A stretch of 64,000 bases of DNA from DASTCZ01 sp963704455 (GTDB taxonomy: Bacteria > Acidobacteriota > Terriglobia > Acidiferrales > UBA7541), in assembly GCA_963704455.1 (NCBI GenBank), contig OY969905.1, forward strand, positions 3,658,001 through 3,722,000. The letters run 5' to 3'. Below are positions 1 through 9,007 of the stretch, one piece after another (position 1 is the first letter of the stretch; each line of letters starts with the position of its first letter). The notes below the pieces were generated by a model. The model saw nothing but the letters and a program-made list of their open reading frames with translations. It was not told the DNA's origin and did not search any database. The translations under genes were made by a program, and so were the position numbers.

Positions 1-1
1 G

Positions 2-1429
2 GTGGTGGATATCGGCGTGCGCGCTTTCCTGCCCGCATCGCAAGTGGACCTGAAGCCGCAATCGAATCTGGAATCGCTGAAAGGGCAGAGGCTCACAGTG
101 CGCGTGCTGAAGTTAAACCGCAAGCGCGGCAACGTGGTGGTGAGCCGGCGCGCGATCCTCGAAGAGGAAAACGAAGCGCACAAAAAGCAGTTGATGGAGC
201 AAATCACGGAAGGCCAAGTGATTAAGGGCCGCGTGAAAAACATCACGGACTACGGCGTGTTCATGGACCTCGGCGGCGTGGATGGATTGCTGCACATCAC
301 CGACCTGAGCTGGGGCCGGCTGAAACATCCATCGGAAGCCGTGAAGGTGGACGATGAAATCGAAGTGCAGGTGCTGCGCTTTGATAAAGAAAAGGGACGC
401 GTGTCCCTAGGCCGCAAGCAACTGGTGCCTGATCCATGGGCGGCCGTGGCGGAGAAATTTCCAGTCGGGTCGCGCGTGAAGGGCAAGGTCGTGGGGATCA
501 CCGACTACGGGGCTTTCATCGAGCTGGACGCGGGCGTTGAGGGCCTGGTGCACATCAGCGAGATGACCTGGTCGAAGAAGATGAAGCACCCTTCGAAAAT
601 TGTGACGCAGGGCGCGGAGGTTGAGGCCGTCGTACTCGACGTGAAATTGGAACAGCGGCGCATTTCGCTGGGATTGAAGCAGACGCTGCCCGACCCGTGG
701 CAGGAACTCGTGGAGAAATATCCCGTGGGAATGGTGGTGACCGGGCGCGTGCGGAACCTGACGGACTTCGGCGCGTTTGTTGAAATCGAGGAAGGATTTG
801 ACGGGCTGGTGCACGCGAGCGACATCAGTTGGTCCGGGCGCGTAAAAAATATCGGCGAGGTGTTGAAGAAGGGCGAGCAAGTTACGGCGAAGATTCTGAA
901 AATTGATGCGCCGAACCGGCGCGTGTCGCTGGGCATCAAGCAGGTGAACGACATCTGGGCGGCCTGGTTTGGCACGCACAAGGTGAATGAAGTGGTACAC
1001 GGCAAGGTTTCGCGGATGGCGGCGTTCGGCGCGTTTGTGGAATTGGCCGAGGGCATCGAGGGGCTTTGTCACATTTCCGAAATTGAAGACCGCAAGCGGA
1101 AGCGCGACGATGATAAGGGCGGCCAGTTTGGCGGCCAAAAAAGCGGAGACCGCGGCGGTCCTGCTGTTGGTCAAGGGAGGGGCGCGCGGCCAGGCGGGAA
1201 GCCGGGCGAGAAGGGCGCTTCACTCGAAGTCGGCAAGGAATACGATTTCAAAATTGTAAAGCTCGATCCGGATCAGCACCGCATCGGTCTGAGCTATCGC
1301 GGCGCGCAGAAGCAGGTGGAGAAAAAAGAAATCCAGGAATATCGCGCGGCGAGCGTCCCGAAAGGGCCGAAGTCGTCGCCAACGGCGACGATTGGCGACA
1401 TGATCCGCTCGAAGGGTGGGACGTTTTAG
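2..1429 (+). CDS. rpsA: 30S ribosomal protein S1, 5'-truncated by the window edge
   Basis: S1 binds mRNA on the 30S subunit and helps load it for translation initiation. The 475 visible residues hold the end of one S1 (OB-fold) domain and four further S1 domains starting near residues 70, 154, 240 and 327. They carry the usual pattern: G-x-V-x-x-I/L-T-D-Y/F-G-x-F, then G-L-V/L-H-I/A-S, then R-x-S-L-G at the end. The gene starts before the window, so the GTG at position 2 is not a real start. The last S1 domain is split by about 44 residues rich in Gly, Lys, Arg and Asp (363-406), with recognisable S1 sequence on both sides. The C-terminus is a basic, probably disordered tail. Identification as S1 is firm; only the N-terminal part is missing. 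Confidence 0.95.
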   Translation: MVDIGVRAFLPASQVDLKPQSNLESLKGQRLTVRVLKLNRKRGNVVVSRRAILEEENEAHKKQLMEQITEGQVIKGRVKNITDYGVFMDLGGVDGLLHITDLSWGRLKHPSEAVKVDDEIEVQVLRFDKEKGRVSLGRKQLVPDPWAAVAEKFPVGSRVKGKVVGITDYGAFIELDAGVEGLVHISEMTWSKKMKHPSKIVTQGAEVEAVVLDVKLEQRRISLGLKQTLPDPWQELVEKYPVGMVVTGRVRNLTDFGAFVEIEEGFDGLVHASDISWSGRVKNIGEVLKKGEQVTAKILKIDAPNRRVSLGIKQVNDIWAAWFGTHKVNEVVHGKVSRMAAFGAFVELAEGIEGLCHISEIEDRKRKRDDDKGGQFGGQKSGDRGGPAVGQGRGARPGGKPGEKGASLEVGKEYDFKIVKLDPDQHRIGLSYRGAQKQVEKKEIQEYRAASVPKGPKSSPTATIGDMIRSKGGTF

Positions 1430-1602
1430 TAGAGGCAAGAGGGGCGCCGTCCCGTTTAGGAACTGACGAAGGGCCGGCAGGGAGGGGCGGCGCAGAAAAA
1501 GTTTCCTTCCGGGTGCAATTAGTGATATGGAAACACCGCGGATAGGCCATCCAGCTTGCCTATCGGCGGGCAGGCCCTCCAGTGGGTCCGAAAATTTTTA
1601 GC

Positions 1603-1619
1603 GGCGGGATGAACCCGCC
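1603..1619. repeat. short GC-rich inverted repeat between rpsA and the HU gene
   Basis: A perfect 6-bp stem (GGCGGG, loop ATGAA, CCCGCC) lies just upstream of the HU start. A second imperfect hairpin (GCTTGCC / GGCAGGC) lies near 1553-1573. Neither has a T-run, so these are not convincing terminators. They may be small REP-like elements or 5' UTR structure for the HU gene. The rest of 1430-1632 shows no gene. Confidence 0.4.
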
Positions 1620-1632
1620 CCAGGATTGAGAC

Positions 1633-1974
1633 ATGACTGACGCCACAATGACAAAAGCTGACCTCGTCGAGATCGTGAAGACGGCCACGCAGCTCGAGCA
1701 AAAAGTGACAGAAGAATTGATCGAGACGGTATTCGACAGCCTGATCGCGGCGCTGCGCAAGGGCGACAGGATCGAGATCCGCGGGTTCGGAACGTTTCGC
1801 ACGCGCGACCGGCGCGGGCGTCAGGGGCGCAACCCAAGGACCGGCGAAAAAGTTGAAGTCCCCGCGAAAAAAATACTTTTCTTCAAGCCCAGCAAAGACC
1901 TGAAAGATTTCGTCAACGCGAGCACCGCAGCGAAAGCCGCCGCTTCCGGAACGGAAGCCCCGGCGCAGGGCTGA
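1633..1974 (+). CDS. HU/IHF-family DNA-binding protein
   Basis: A nucleoid-associated protein that binds and bends DNA as a dimer. The sequence has the family N-terminal helices (TKADLVEIV, then KVTEELIETVFDSLIAALRKGDRIEIRGFGTF). The beta-arm signature follows: R-x-x-R-x-G-R-N-P-R-T-G-E, with the Pro-Ala-K segment after it. Length is 113 residues against a usual 90-100; the excess is an Ala-rich C-terminal tail. The chosen ATG at 1633 has an AGGA site seven bases upstream; ATG at 1648 is an alternative that removes five residues. A HIT-family gene follows after nine bases, so the two are probably co-transcribed. Whether it acts as HU, IHF-alpha or IHF-beta cannot be told from this sequence alone. 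Confidence 0.93.
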   Translation: MTDATMTKADLVEIVKTATQLEQKVTEELIETVFDSLIAALRKGDRIEIRGFGTFRTRDRRGRQGRNPRTGEKVEVPAKKILFFKPSKDLKDFVNASTAAKAAASGTEAPAQG

Positions 1975-1983
1975 TCCCCTCCG

Positions 1984-2466
1984 ATGGACTTTCTCTGGAC
2001 GCCGTGGCGCTACCGTTACATGGCCAGCGCCGGCAAAGACGACCGCTGCATTTTCTGCGACGCGCTCGCGGCGGGCGATGAGAAGGCACGCATCGTTTTG
2101 CGCGGTGAGCTGAACTTCATCATCCTGAACACATTTCCCTACACCAGCGGACACGTGATGATCGTGCCGTACGAACACGTCGCCGACCTTAAAGACTGCA
2201 AGCCGGAGGCGCTCGCGGAGATGATGCGGCTGGCGCAGAGAGTGGAGCGCGCACTGGCGGCGGAGTATAAGCCGGACGGATTCAACCTCGGGATGAACCT
2301 GGGGCGCTCGGCGGGCGCGGGCGTCACGGGACACTTGCACATGCACGTGTTGCCGCGCTGGAGCGGCGATGCAAACTTCATGACCACGGTGAGCGAGACG
2401 CGCGTGGTGCCGGAAGACCTTGAGACTACATTTCAGAAATTGCGGCGGGCGCTGGGCGGGAAGTAG
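1984..2466 (+). CDS. HIT-family nucleotide hydrolase / phosphorylase
   Basis: HIT proteins cleave nucleotide phosphoanhydrides or phosphoramidates (for example Ap4A or AMP derivatives) through a histidine nucleophile. The signature H-L-H-M-H-V lies at residues 117-122, with H119 the likely nucleophile. C22 and C25 (C-I-F-C) fit the N-terminal zinc pair seen in many HIT proteins. The start W-T-P-W-R-Y resembles the Ap4A-phosphorylase-like branch (HIT with 'FLWTPWRYRY'), and length (160 residues) fits. The gene begins nine bases after the HU stop and has no clear Shine-Dalgarno, suggesting translational coupling. Its true substrate is not visible. Confidence 0.92.
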   Translation: MDFLWTPWRYRYMASAGKDDRCIFCDALAAGDEKARIVLRGELNFIILNTFPYTSGHVMIVPYEHVADLKDCKPEALAEMMRLAQRVERALAAEYKPDGFNLGMNLGRSAGAGVTGHLHMHVLPRWSGDANFMTTVSETRVVPEDLETTFQKLRRALGGK

Positions 2467-2497
2467 TTTTCACACATGAATAAACCAGTTCCCTAAA

Positions 2498-5400
2498 TTA
2501 AATTGCAGAAGTCGAGCTGCGTCTGCTTGCGGCTCGCCGCCAAGCGATGAGCGGCCAGAGCATTAGCAGCGCGAGCGAGGCGAGTACGGCGACGCCGTTG
2601 GTGCGAAGATAGGAATTCGGCTGCTGAAGTAGCGGAAGCGCGCCGCTCGCGAGAGAAATCACGGCAATCAGCAGGAAGTATCCAAGCAAGTTGAAGCGCA
2701 CGATCTTCGAGATGGCCAACCACCAGAACGTAATCGTCACAGCATAAAGCGCAAACTGGCGCAGGAAATCAGCGCCGCTTCCCCAGCCGCCAATCATTGC
2801 GAGCGCTCCCGCCACGACGAGGAGTGCGCGTAGCAAACGAGTCCTCGCGAAGAGCGTGATGAATCCTGAGGCCGCGGCGATGATCGCGGCGACGAGAAGT
2901 CCCATGTAAACAGCCCGCGATATTTCCTGCGCGGCGGGGAGAAGCGCGTCAAAGCCGGACGGGACTGAAGCTGGCAGTGCATCGCGTAGTGCGGGCACGA
3001 GACGCGCGAGAAACGTAGCGCCACGTGTGAAGCCAATGAATGTTGCCGCACCTGCCGTAGCGATAAGAAAAGCGTCGCGATAGTAATCAGCGGGCATGTG
3101 GAACCATTCGGGGAGCTGATTGTTTTGCCCCGCGCGCGACCAGAAATACCAGGCGAGGCCGAAGAAGAATGCGATTGCCGCGTAAAAGAAAAAAGCGCCG
3201 ATCAACCAACTGATTCCAATGGTCGCAAGAAACACTTTGAAGGGAAGTTGTGTCGTGTAGCTTTGCAAAGTGACCGGTATTGAGGTGATTTCCAAAACGG
3301 CGAAGGCGATTAAGCCCCAAAGACTCCAACCGGCGAACTTCCTCCATGGAATGGACGCGGCTTCGGGCCGCTTGAGATTGCGGAAGTAAACGACAAGCAT
3401 TGTGATGATCAACGCCGCAGGCAACATACCTTTCCAGACGGCATGAAGCGTCTTCAAAAGGGTCCCGTGCTCTTGCTGGCGGCGCCAATCGTCCGGGATT
3501 TTGAAGTAGTCGAAGAAGATTGATATCTCGTCGCCAACGACATGCAAATCCATTCGCGCATACGCGGCATCTTCTGGATTTGGTCCACCAGCGACGGGAG
3601 ACTTATTCTGCCAGATAAACTTGTGGTCAAGGCGGTCGGGCTTTTCCTCGGATGAATATTCCACCAGCTCCCATTGTGAAAAATCAATCGATCTGTTTGA
3701 ACGGAGCCACGATTCAGCACGTGCAAGTGCTTCCTCTTTGGTCAGTTTCGCTCCCGGAGTGCGCTCATCGAGCGAGTGCCAGACCGAATACAATTGACCG
3801 CTTGACTGCAAGATGACCGCATACTCTTCTTTCTCTGAACTCTTAAAATAGCGCACGCGCCAAAAACCTTGAGGCACCTGGGATTGATAAATGCGGTTTG
3901 CACTCTCGATTCCGACCTTTCGACGCAGAAATTCGTTCACGAGAGGATCAATCTGGAATTCCTGTGCAATCGGGTCAAAATTTGAAACAAACGCCGTAGC
4001 GCGGTGGAATTTGGAGGGGTCCACGTGTTTCTCGCGCAAGATATCATCCGCCTCGGCAGCGGCTTGCTTACTGTCAAGAGAAGTGCGCACGAAGCTGCCG
4101 ATGGCGGGGGTCGAGGCGAATTTGATGACGAGAATTCCTGCGATGCCGCACAGGATCAGTGTCCAAATTAATTTGGCTGACATCGCGCGATAATTGGCGC
4201 TGGTTGCCGGCTGCGATTGCTGATCCGCGGCTGCAACATCGGCTTCAGCCGGGGCCTGTAATGGCTCGGCTGCGTTGAGCAGTTCTTCATTCACCACAAA
4301 TCCGCCGCGCCTCAGGTACATCACCCCCGCGTGCAAAATAGGAATGAATGCGGCGCCGGCGACGAGCGCGCCGGAAACGCGGAAATAAGGATTCGCGGAA
4401 CGAATTAGTAGAAGGCTGCCAAGCGTCGCGTCTACCGTGTAGTGCCATACGAGCGTAGCGAGGATTCCCCAGCGCAACATCACGAGACCGGCCACGATCC
4501 CGATGATGCCGATCTCGATGCCGCGGATATACGGCGGCTCCTGGGGATAATTCGCGTGGAGGAAACTCCACATGAATGCAGGAAGCACGACGGCAAGAAT
4601 CCTGGATTTTGTGATGCGCCGCAAGAACGGGATCGCGAACATGCGGAAAAGAAATTCTTCACTGGCCGAGGCATACAAACCAATCACCAGTGGCGCAAGC
4701 CAGGGAAGGATCGAGCTTGTCTCCTGGTCGTAGCTGACTTCTTGAGGCGCCCAAACGCCGAAGCGTTTTCCCACAAGATAAAAGACGACCACGTAACCGA
4801 TGTGAACGGCCGCAAGCGAGACTCCGATCACGCAAGACCGAAAGAATTCTTTTGATTGCAGTGCGGGGATTTTGCGAAGAGCACCGAGACGGAGAAACTT
4901 GGGGAAGTCATTTCGATAAAGAGCCTCGCCGGGCGCAAACGCAATTGTCACCAAAAGCGCTTCCCCAATGCTGAGCAGCGCGGCAAACATAAGCTGTTCC
5001 ACGGTCCAGGATGAATACGACGAGTTCGTGTCATATCCCGCGCGCATGATCGGCCAGGTGTTTACCGTCATGAGGAAGAAGAGGATCGCGAAGATCATGC
5101 CGAGCCAAAGCGAGCCAGCGAAGCGCAACACGCCGCGGCGGCTCAGCTCATACAAAATCCAGAAGGCTCCGCCAAGAAGCAGCATGTAAGGAATAAGCGC
5201 GACATTCGTGATAAATGTGTTGGCGGAGCGCAAGTTTTCATATCCGCGCGTCCACGTCTCGGGGACCTTTAGAAATTCATCGAGATTGCTTACCTGATCG
5301 CCTTGCAAGCCGACTGTGAGGCGATACGGAGCGCCCTGTGCAGAATCCGGCGCGCGAAAGCCGCGCAATTCCCAGGTGAAGCTCCAATCGCGGCGATTCG

Positions 5401-6004
5401 GCCGCTCTTGCAAATTTGCCTCTTCGGGCACGTAGTCGAACTGCGTGAAACGCGCCGGGTCTTGCGCGCGAAGGAAATTCGCAGCGATTGCCAGGGCGGC
5501 GTCACGTTCGAGCCGCGCGCCGGAGCGCGACTCTTCAACAATGTGCTCGAAACCAACCAGCCGGCCGGAGGGGCTCACGTCGACGCGGTATTCTTCTTTC
5601 TGCTCGGGGCGGAAGAAACGGGCTTCCCAATACCACACGCTTACCTGAGTGGAAATGAGCTGGTTTGCTTGCTCGAGACCAACCGTGCGCTCGAGATAGG
5701 TCTTGGCGTTGTCGTCTACGTTAAAAACGATTGTGGATTCGTAACCATTGAGCGCTGCGTGCTGTTCGGAAAGAAACTGGCGCGCGGTGTCGAGAGCCTG
5801 ATCGCGCGTCACTTCAAAATGAATGGAGGCTTCCGGAAAGGCTTGAAAGAAATAGCGTGACGCGACGCCCACAGAAAGCGCGCCGGCCAGAATCCAGATG
5901 AGCAGGACGCGCAGGTCGTGCGCGCCGAGGCGCTCCAGGCGCGGCGTGACGGCAGGCTGTGAAGCGGTTTCGGACACGATCCCTCTGGGTGCGCCGCTCA
6001 GCAA
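2498..6004 (-). CDS. giant CPBP-family intramembrane protease with duplicated extracytoplasmic domain
   Basis: CPBP (Abi/CAAX-like) proteins are membrane-embedded glutamic endopeptidases. The catalytic motifs are present: E449-E450-x-x-x-R454, H483 (S-F-L-H) and H521 (W-H-Y-T), within a bundle of hydrophobic segments at about 268-570. At 1168 residues this is several times the normal size. One TM segment (about 31-52) precedes a soluble region at about 62-255. A second, similar soluble region lies at about 640-845 after another TM (610-630). The two share V-G-x-E-x-A-N, K-E-E-Y, S-G-x-L and A-L-A-x-A-x-x-x-L-R. Six or seven further TM segments follow to the C-terminus. The assigned start is TTG (6004) without an obvious ribosome site; GTG at 5977 is an alternative. 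It is transcribed against its neighbours. Confidence 0.85.
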   Translation of the reverse strand: MLSGAPRGIVSETASQPAVTPRLERLGAHDLRVLLIWILAGALSVGVASRYFFQAFPEASIHFEVTRDQALDTARQFLSEQHAALNGYESTIVFNVDDNAKTYLERTVGLEQANQLISTQVSVWYWEARFFRPEQKEEYRVDVSPSGRLVGFEHIVEESRSGARLERDAALAIAANFLRAQDPARFTQFDYVPEEANLQERPNRRDWSFTWELRGFRAPDSAQGAPYRLTVGLQGDQVSNLDEFLKVPETWTRGYENLRSANTFITNVALIPYMLLLGGAFWILYELSRRGVLRFAGSLWLGMIFAILFFLMTVNTWPIMRAGYDTNSSYSSWTVEQLMFAALLSIGEALLVTIAFAPGEALYRNDFPKFLRLGALRKIPALQSKEFFRSCVIGVSLAAVHIGYVVVFYLVGKRFGVWAPQEVSYDQETSSILPWLAPLVIGLYASASEEFLFRMFAIPFLRRITKSRILAVVLPAFMWSFLHANYPQEPPYIRGIEIGIIGIVAGLVMLRWGILATLVWHYTVDATLGSLLLIRSANPYFRVSGALVAGAAFIPILHAGVMYLRRGGFVVNEELLNAAEPLQAPAEADVAAADQQSQPATSANYRAMSAKLIWTLILCGIAGILVIKFASTPAIGSFVRTSLDSKQAAAEADDILREKHVDPSKFHRATAFVSNFDPIAQEFQIDPLVNEFLRRKVGIESANRIYQSQVPQGFWRVRYFKSSEKEEYAVILQSSGQLYSVWHSLDERTPGAKLTKEEALARAESWLRSNRSIDFSQWELVEYSSEEKPDRLDHKFIWQNKSPVAGGPNPEDAAYARMDLHVVGDEISIFFDYFKIPDDWRRQQEHGTLLKTLHAVWKGMLPAALIITMLVVYFRNLKRPEAASIPWRKFAGWSLWGLIAFAVLEITSIPVTLQSYTTQLPFKVFLATIGISWLIGAFFFYAAIAFFFGLAWYFWSRAGQNNQLPEWFHMPADYYRDAFLIATAGAATFIGFTRGATFLARLVPALRDALPASVPSGFDALLPAAQEISRAVYMGLLVAAIIAAASGFITLFARTRLLRALLVVAGALAMIGGWGSGADFLRQFALYAVTITFWWLAISKIVRFNLLGYFLLIAVISLASGALPLLQQPNSYLRTNGVAVLASLALLMLWPLIAWRRAASRRSSTSAI

Positions 6005-6165
6005 TGAAAGCGAAGCGCGTCATTTCAACTACCATGAAGCCAGACGCGTTGCAGCGGCGCAAGTGTCTGTTGCGCGATGTGGCGCGTAAGAGACGCGCCC
6101 CGCGGGCCGATTTCGCTCAGGGCATGGAACGGCCAAAACTGCGAGGAATGGTATAAAGGGCGAGC

Positions 6166-8271
6166 ATGATTGGGCTGACCGGCGACGTGAAATTCATGAA
6201 GGGTGTAGGGCCGCAGCGCGCGGCAACGCTCGCGAAGCGCGGGATCGCGACGGTCGAGGACCTGATCGCCTACCTGCCGTTTCGTTACGAGGACCGCTCG
6301 CACTTCGCGGCCATCCGCGACATGAAACCGGGCGAGACGTATACGCTTCGAGCGGAAGTCGTCGAAGGCCAATTCCTGAAATATGCGCGGCGGTACGGCG
6401 GCCTTTATCACCTGGTTGTGAAGGACGCGACCGGGCGGCTGCACTGCCGCTTCTTTCACAGCGGATATCTCGTGGGGAAATACAAAGCCGGGCAGCAACT
6501 AGTGCTGCATGGCAAAGCGGACTACGATCCGTACCGTCCCGCGCGGATGGAGATGGTGAATCCGCAGGTCGAGTTGCTCGGGCCGGAAGGAGGCGATTCG
6601 ACGGAAGTCGGGCGTATCGTGCCGATTTACGAAGCGATTGGCGCGATCAGTCCGCGGATGCTTCGCAAGTTTGTTCATCAGGCTCTCGCGGCGTTGCCAA
6701 CAGAAATGCCGGACATGATTCCAGCGGCGATTCGCGCGCGCTATCAATTTCCCACGCGGCGCGAGGCGCTGTTCTATGTCCACTTTCCGCCGCAGACGGA
6801 ATCGCTCGAAAAACTGAATTCGTTTCGCTCGCCCGCGCACCTGCGGTTGATCTTCGAGGAATTCTTTTTCTTTCAATTGAGCATGGCGATCCGTCGTCGG
6901 AATCTGCGGAAGCAGCCGGGGATTGCGTTCCGTGTGCGCGAGCCGCGCGTGCGTGAAGCGATCAAGCGCATCCTGCCGTTCAAGCCGACGGGGGCGCAGA
7001 AGCGCGTCCTTGGCGAAATCGCCGGCGACATGGAGAAACCCGTCCCGATGAACCGGCTACTCGAAGGAGATGTGGGCAGCGGAAAAACGATTGTGGCGCT
7101 GGAAGCGGCGACCATCGCCATCGAAAATGGATATCAAGTCGCGCTGATGGCGCCGACGGAAATTCTTGCGGGGCAGCACTATCTTTCGGCGCGGCGAATC
7201 TTCGCGCCCGCCGGATATCAAGTGGAGATGCTCGTCAGCGGGATAAAGTCCGCGCAAAGGCGCGCCGCGAATGAACGCATTCGCACCGGCGCCGCGCAAC
7301 TAATCGTTGGCACACACGCGTTGATAGAGGACCCGGTCGCGTTCTCGCGGCTTGGTCTTGTGATTGTGGACGAGCAGCACCGCTTCGGCGTGATGCAGCG
7401 CAAACGTCTCATTGAAAAGGGAATGACGCCCGATGTGCTGGTAATGACCGCGACGCCCATCCCCCGCACTCTGGCCCTTACTCTTTTCGGCGACCTCGAT
7501 ACATCCGTGATTGACGAGATGCCGCCGGGGCGCACGCCAATCGAGACGCGGCTTGCGTCGGAAGCGGGTCTTCCCGGTGTATGGGAAAGCGTGCGGCGCG
7601 AAGTGGCGCGCGGGCGGCAGGCGTATGTCGTTTATCCTGTAATCGAAGAGTCGAAAGCGGAGTTGAAGGCGGCCATCACGGAATACGAGCGGCTTTCAGG
7701 CAAAGTGCTCACAGGAATGCGTGTCGGGCTGCTGCATGGCCGGATGCGCAGCGAAGAAAAGGAAGCGGTGATGGAAGCGTTTCGCCGGGGCGAAATACAG
7801 GTGTTGGTTGCGACGACAGTGATCGAAGTCGGGGTGGATGTGCCGAACGCGACGATGATGGTGATCGAGCACGCGGACCGCTTCGGGCTGGCGCAACTTC
7901 ACCAGTTGCGCGGGCGCATCGGGCGAGGCAGCCAGAAATCACATTGCATTTTGGTGGCGCCCAAGGATCTCGTCGGCGATTCGCGCGAGCGGCTGGAGAC
8001 AATGGCGCGGACTTCGGACGGCTTCGAAATCGCCGAAGTGGATCTGAAATTGCGCGGGCCGGGCGAATTCTTCGGCACGCGGCAGCACGGCGATCTCGGG
8101 TTTCACATTGCGAATCCCTTGCGCGACAGGGAACTGCTCGAGCTGGCGCGGCGTGAAGCATTCGCGCTTGCAGATTCAGAGGATTTTGCCGCGCAGAATG
8201 AACTTGCCGGGCTGTTGAAGCAACTCGGCCAAAGCTGGCGGCAGAGATACCAGCTCGCGCACGTTGGCTGA
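6166..8271 (+). CDS. recG: ATP-dependent DNA helicase RecG
   Basis: RecG remodels stalled replication forks and branch-migrates Holliday junctions. Residues 1-250 hold the wedge OB-fold, beginning with the typical G-V-G-P-x-R-A region (V-K-F-M-K-G-V-G-P-Q-R-A). The helicase core has Walker A G-D-V-G-S-G-K-T near residue 302, D-E-Q-H near 401, the T-A-T-P-I-P-R-T motif, and the C-terminal helicase motif Q-L-R-G-R-I-G-R-G. The D-G-F-x-I-A-E-x-D-L-x-x-R-G-P-G-E-x-x-G-x-x-Q TRG motif is present too. Length (701 residues) matches the family. A GGGCG site precedes the ATG. rsmD follows after 17 bases in the same direction. Confidence 0.97.
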   Translation: MIGLTGDVKFMKGVGPQRAATLAKRGIATVEDLIAYLPFRYEDRSHFAAIRDMKPGETYTLRAEVVEGQFLKYARRYGGLYHLVVKDATGRLHCRFFHSGYLVGKYKAGQQLVLHGKADYDPYRPARMEMVNPQVELLGPEGGDSTEVGRIVPIYEAIGAISPRMLRKFVHQALAALPTEMPDMIPAAIRARYQFPTRREALFYVHFPPQTESLEKLNSFRSPAHLRLIFEEFFFFQLSMAIRRRNLRKQPGIAFRVREPRVREAIKRILPFKPTGAQKRVLGEIAGDMEKPVPMNRLLEGDVGSGKTIVALEAATIAIENGYQVALMAPTEILAGQHYLSARRIFAPAGYQVEMLVSGIKSAQRRAANERIRTGAAQLIVGTHALIEDPVAFSRLGLVIVDEQHRFGVMQRKRLIEKGMTPDVLVMTATPIPRTLALTLFGDLDTSVIDEMPPGRTPIETRLASEAGLPGVWESVRREVARGRQAYVVYPVIEESKAELKAAITEYERLSGKVLTGMRVGLLHGRMRSEEKEAVMEAFRRGEIQVLVATTVIEVGVDVPNATMMVIEHADRFGLAQLHQLRGRIGRGSQKSHCILVAPKDLVGDSRERLETMARTSDGFEIAEVDLKLRGPGEFFGTRQHGDLGFHIANPLRDRELLELARREAFALADSEDFAAQNELAGLLKQLGQSWRQRYQLAHVG

Positions 8272-8288
8272 GAATCGGAGTAAGAAGA

Positions 8289-8891
8289 ATGATGCGCATT
8301 GTTGGCGGACAATTTCGCAGCCGAAGACTGAGGCCCGTTGGAAAGCTCGCGCTGCGCCCGACGAGTGACATGCTGCGCGAAACACTCTTCAATATTCTAG
8401 GCGCGGAAATCGCGGGTTCTGTTTTCGTAGATTGCTATGCGGGCACGGGAGCGGTCGGGATCGAAGCGCTCAGCCGTGGTGCGCGCCGCGCAATTTTCAT
8501 CGAGAAGCACGTCGCCACAGCGAACCACATTCGAGAGAATCTTGCGGCCCTCGGGATTATTGCGGCCGCTTTTCGCGGCGCCGATTCGGCGGAGGCGGAA
8601 ATACTGAATACGGATGCACGGCGAGGACTCGCCCAGCTCGCGGGTCGGATTGCAGCAGGCGGCGAAAAAATTGATTTTCTTTTCGCCGATCCACCTTACG
8701 CGGATGCACGCAGTTGCTTCGAGACGCTGGAGGAATTTGCAGCGAAGGGCGCACTAGCTCCGGCCGCAATCGTAATAATCGAGCACGACTCAAAGACGAG
8801 GCTGCCGGAGAGGTTGGGTCCCTTCCCCAAAGTGCGTTTGTTAGTGCAAGGAGATTCGGCATTGAGCTTCTACCGAAACCAAGCTAAGTAG
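8289..8891 (+). CDS. rsmD: 16S rRNA (guanine(966)-N(2))-methyltransferase RsmD
   Basis: RsmD methylates G966 of 16S rRNA in the small subunit, using S-adenosylmethionine. The N-terminus M-R-I-V-G-G-x-F-x-x-R-x-L and the R-P-T-S-D-x-x-R-E-T-L-F-N-I-L segment are diagnostic. The SAM loop is D-C-Y-A-G-T-G-A-V-G-I-E-A-L-S-R-G, and the catalytic motif F-A-D-P-P-Y lies near 132-137. Length (200 residues) is normal. Two adjacent ATG codons (8289, 8292) are possible starts, with a GGAG site upstream. It sits 17 bases behind recG, and the pair is probably one transcript. Confidence 0.95.
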   Translation: MMRIVGGQFRSRRLRPVGKLALRPTSDMLRETLFNILGAEIAGSVFVDCYAGTGAVGIEALSRGARRAIFIEKHVATANHIRENLAALGIIAAAFRGADSAEAEILNTDARRGLAQLAGRIAAGGEKIDFLFADPPYADARSCFETLEEFAAKGALAPAAIVIIEHDSKTRLPERLGPFPKVRLLVQGDSALSFYRNQAK

Positions 8892-8994
8892 CTGATTTAT
8901 AAGGACTTAAGATCACAATCCATCCCTAAAGAACTCCCCGATCGAAAGAATTCCACAGCCCTTCCGGTGCTCACATTTGCCCCCTCACGGCGTC

Positions 8995-9000
8995 TATACT
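8995..9000 (+). promoter_or_regulatory. candidate -10 element (TATACT) immediately before the ECF sigma gene
   Basis: TATACT ends seven bases before the ATG at 9008, and no Shine-Dalgarno is visible. If this is the -10 box, transcription would begin almost at the start codon and the mRNA would be leaderless. No good -35 box is seen at the normal spacing, so the call is weak. Confidence 0.3.
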
Positions 9001-9007
9001 AAGTGGG

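Noticed and set aside
1553..1619. rho-independent terminator after rpsA
   Set aside because: Hairpins exist but no T-run follows.
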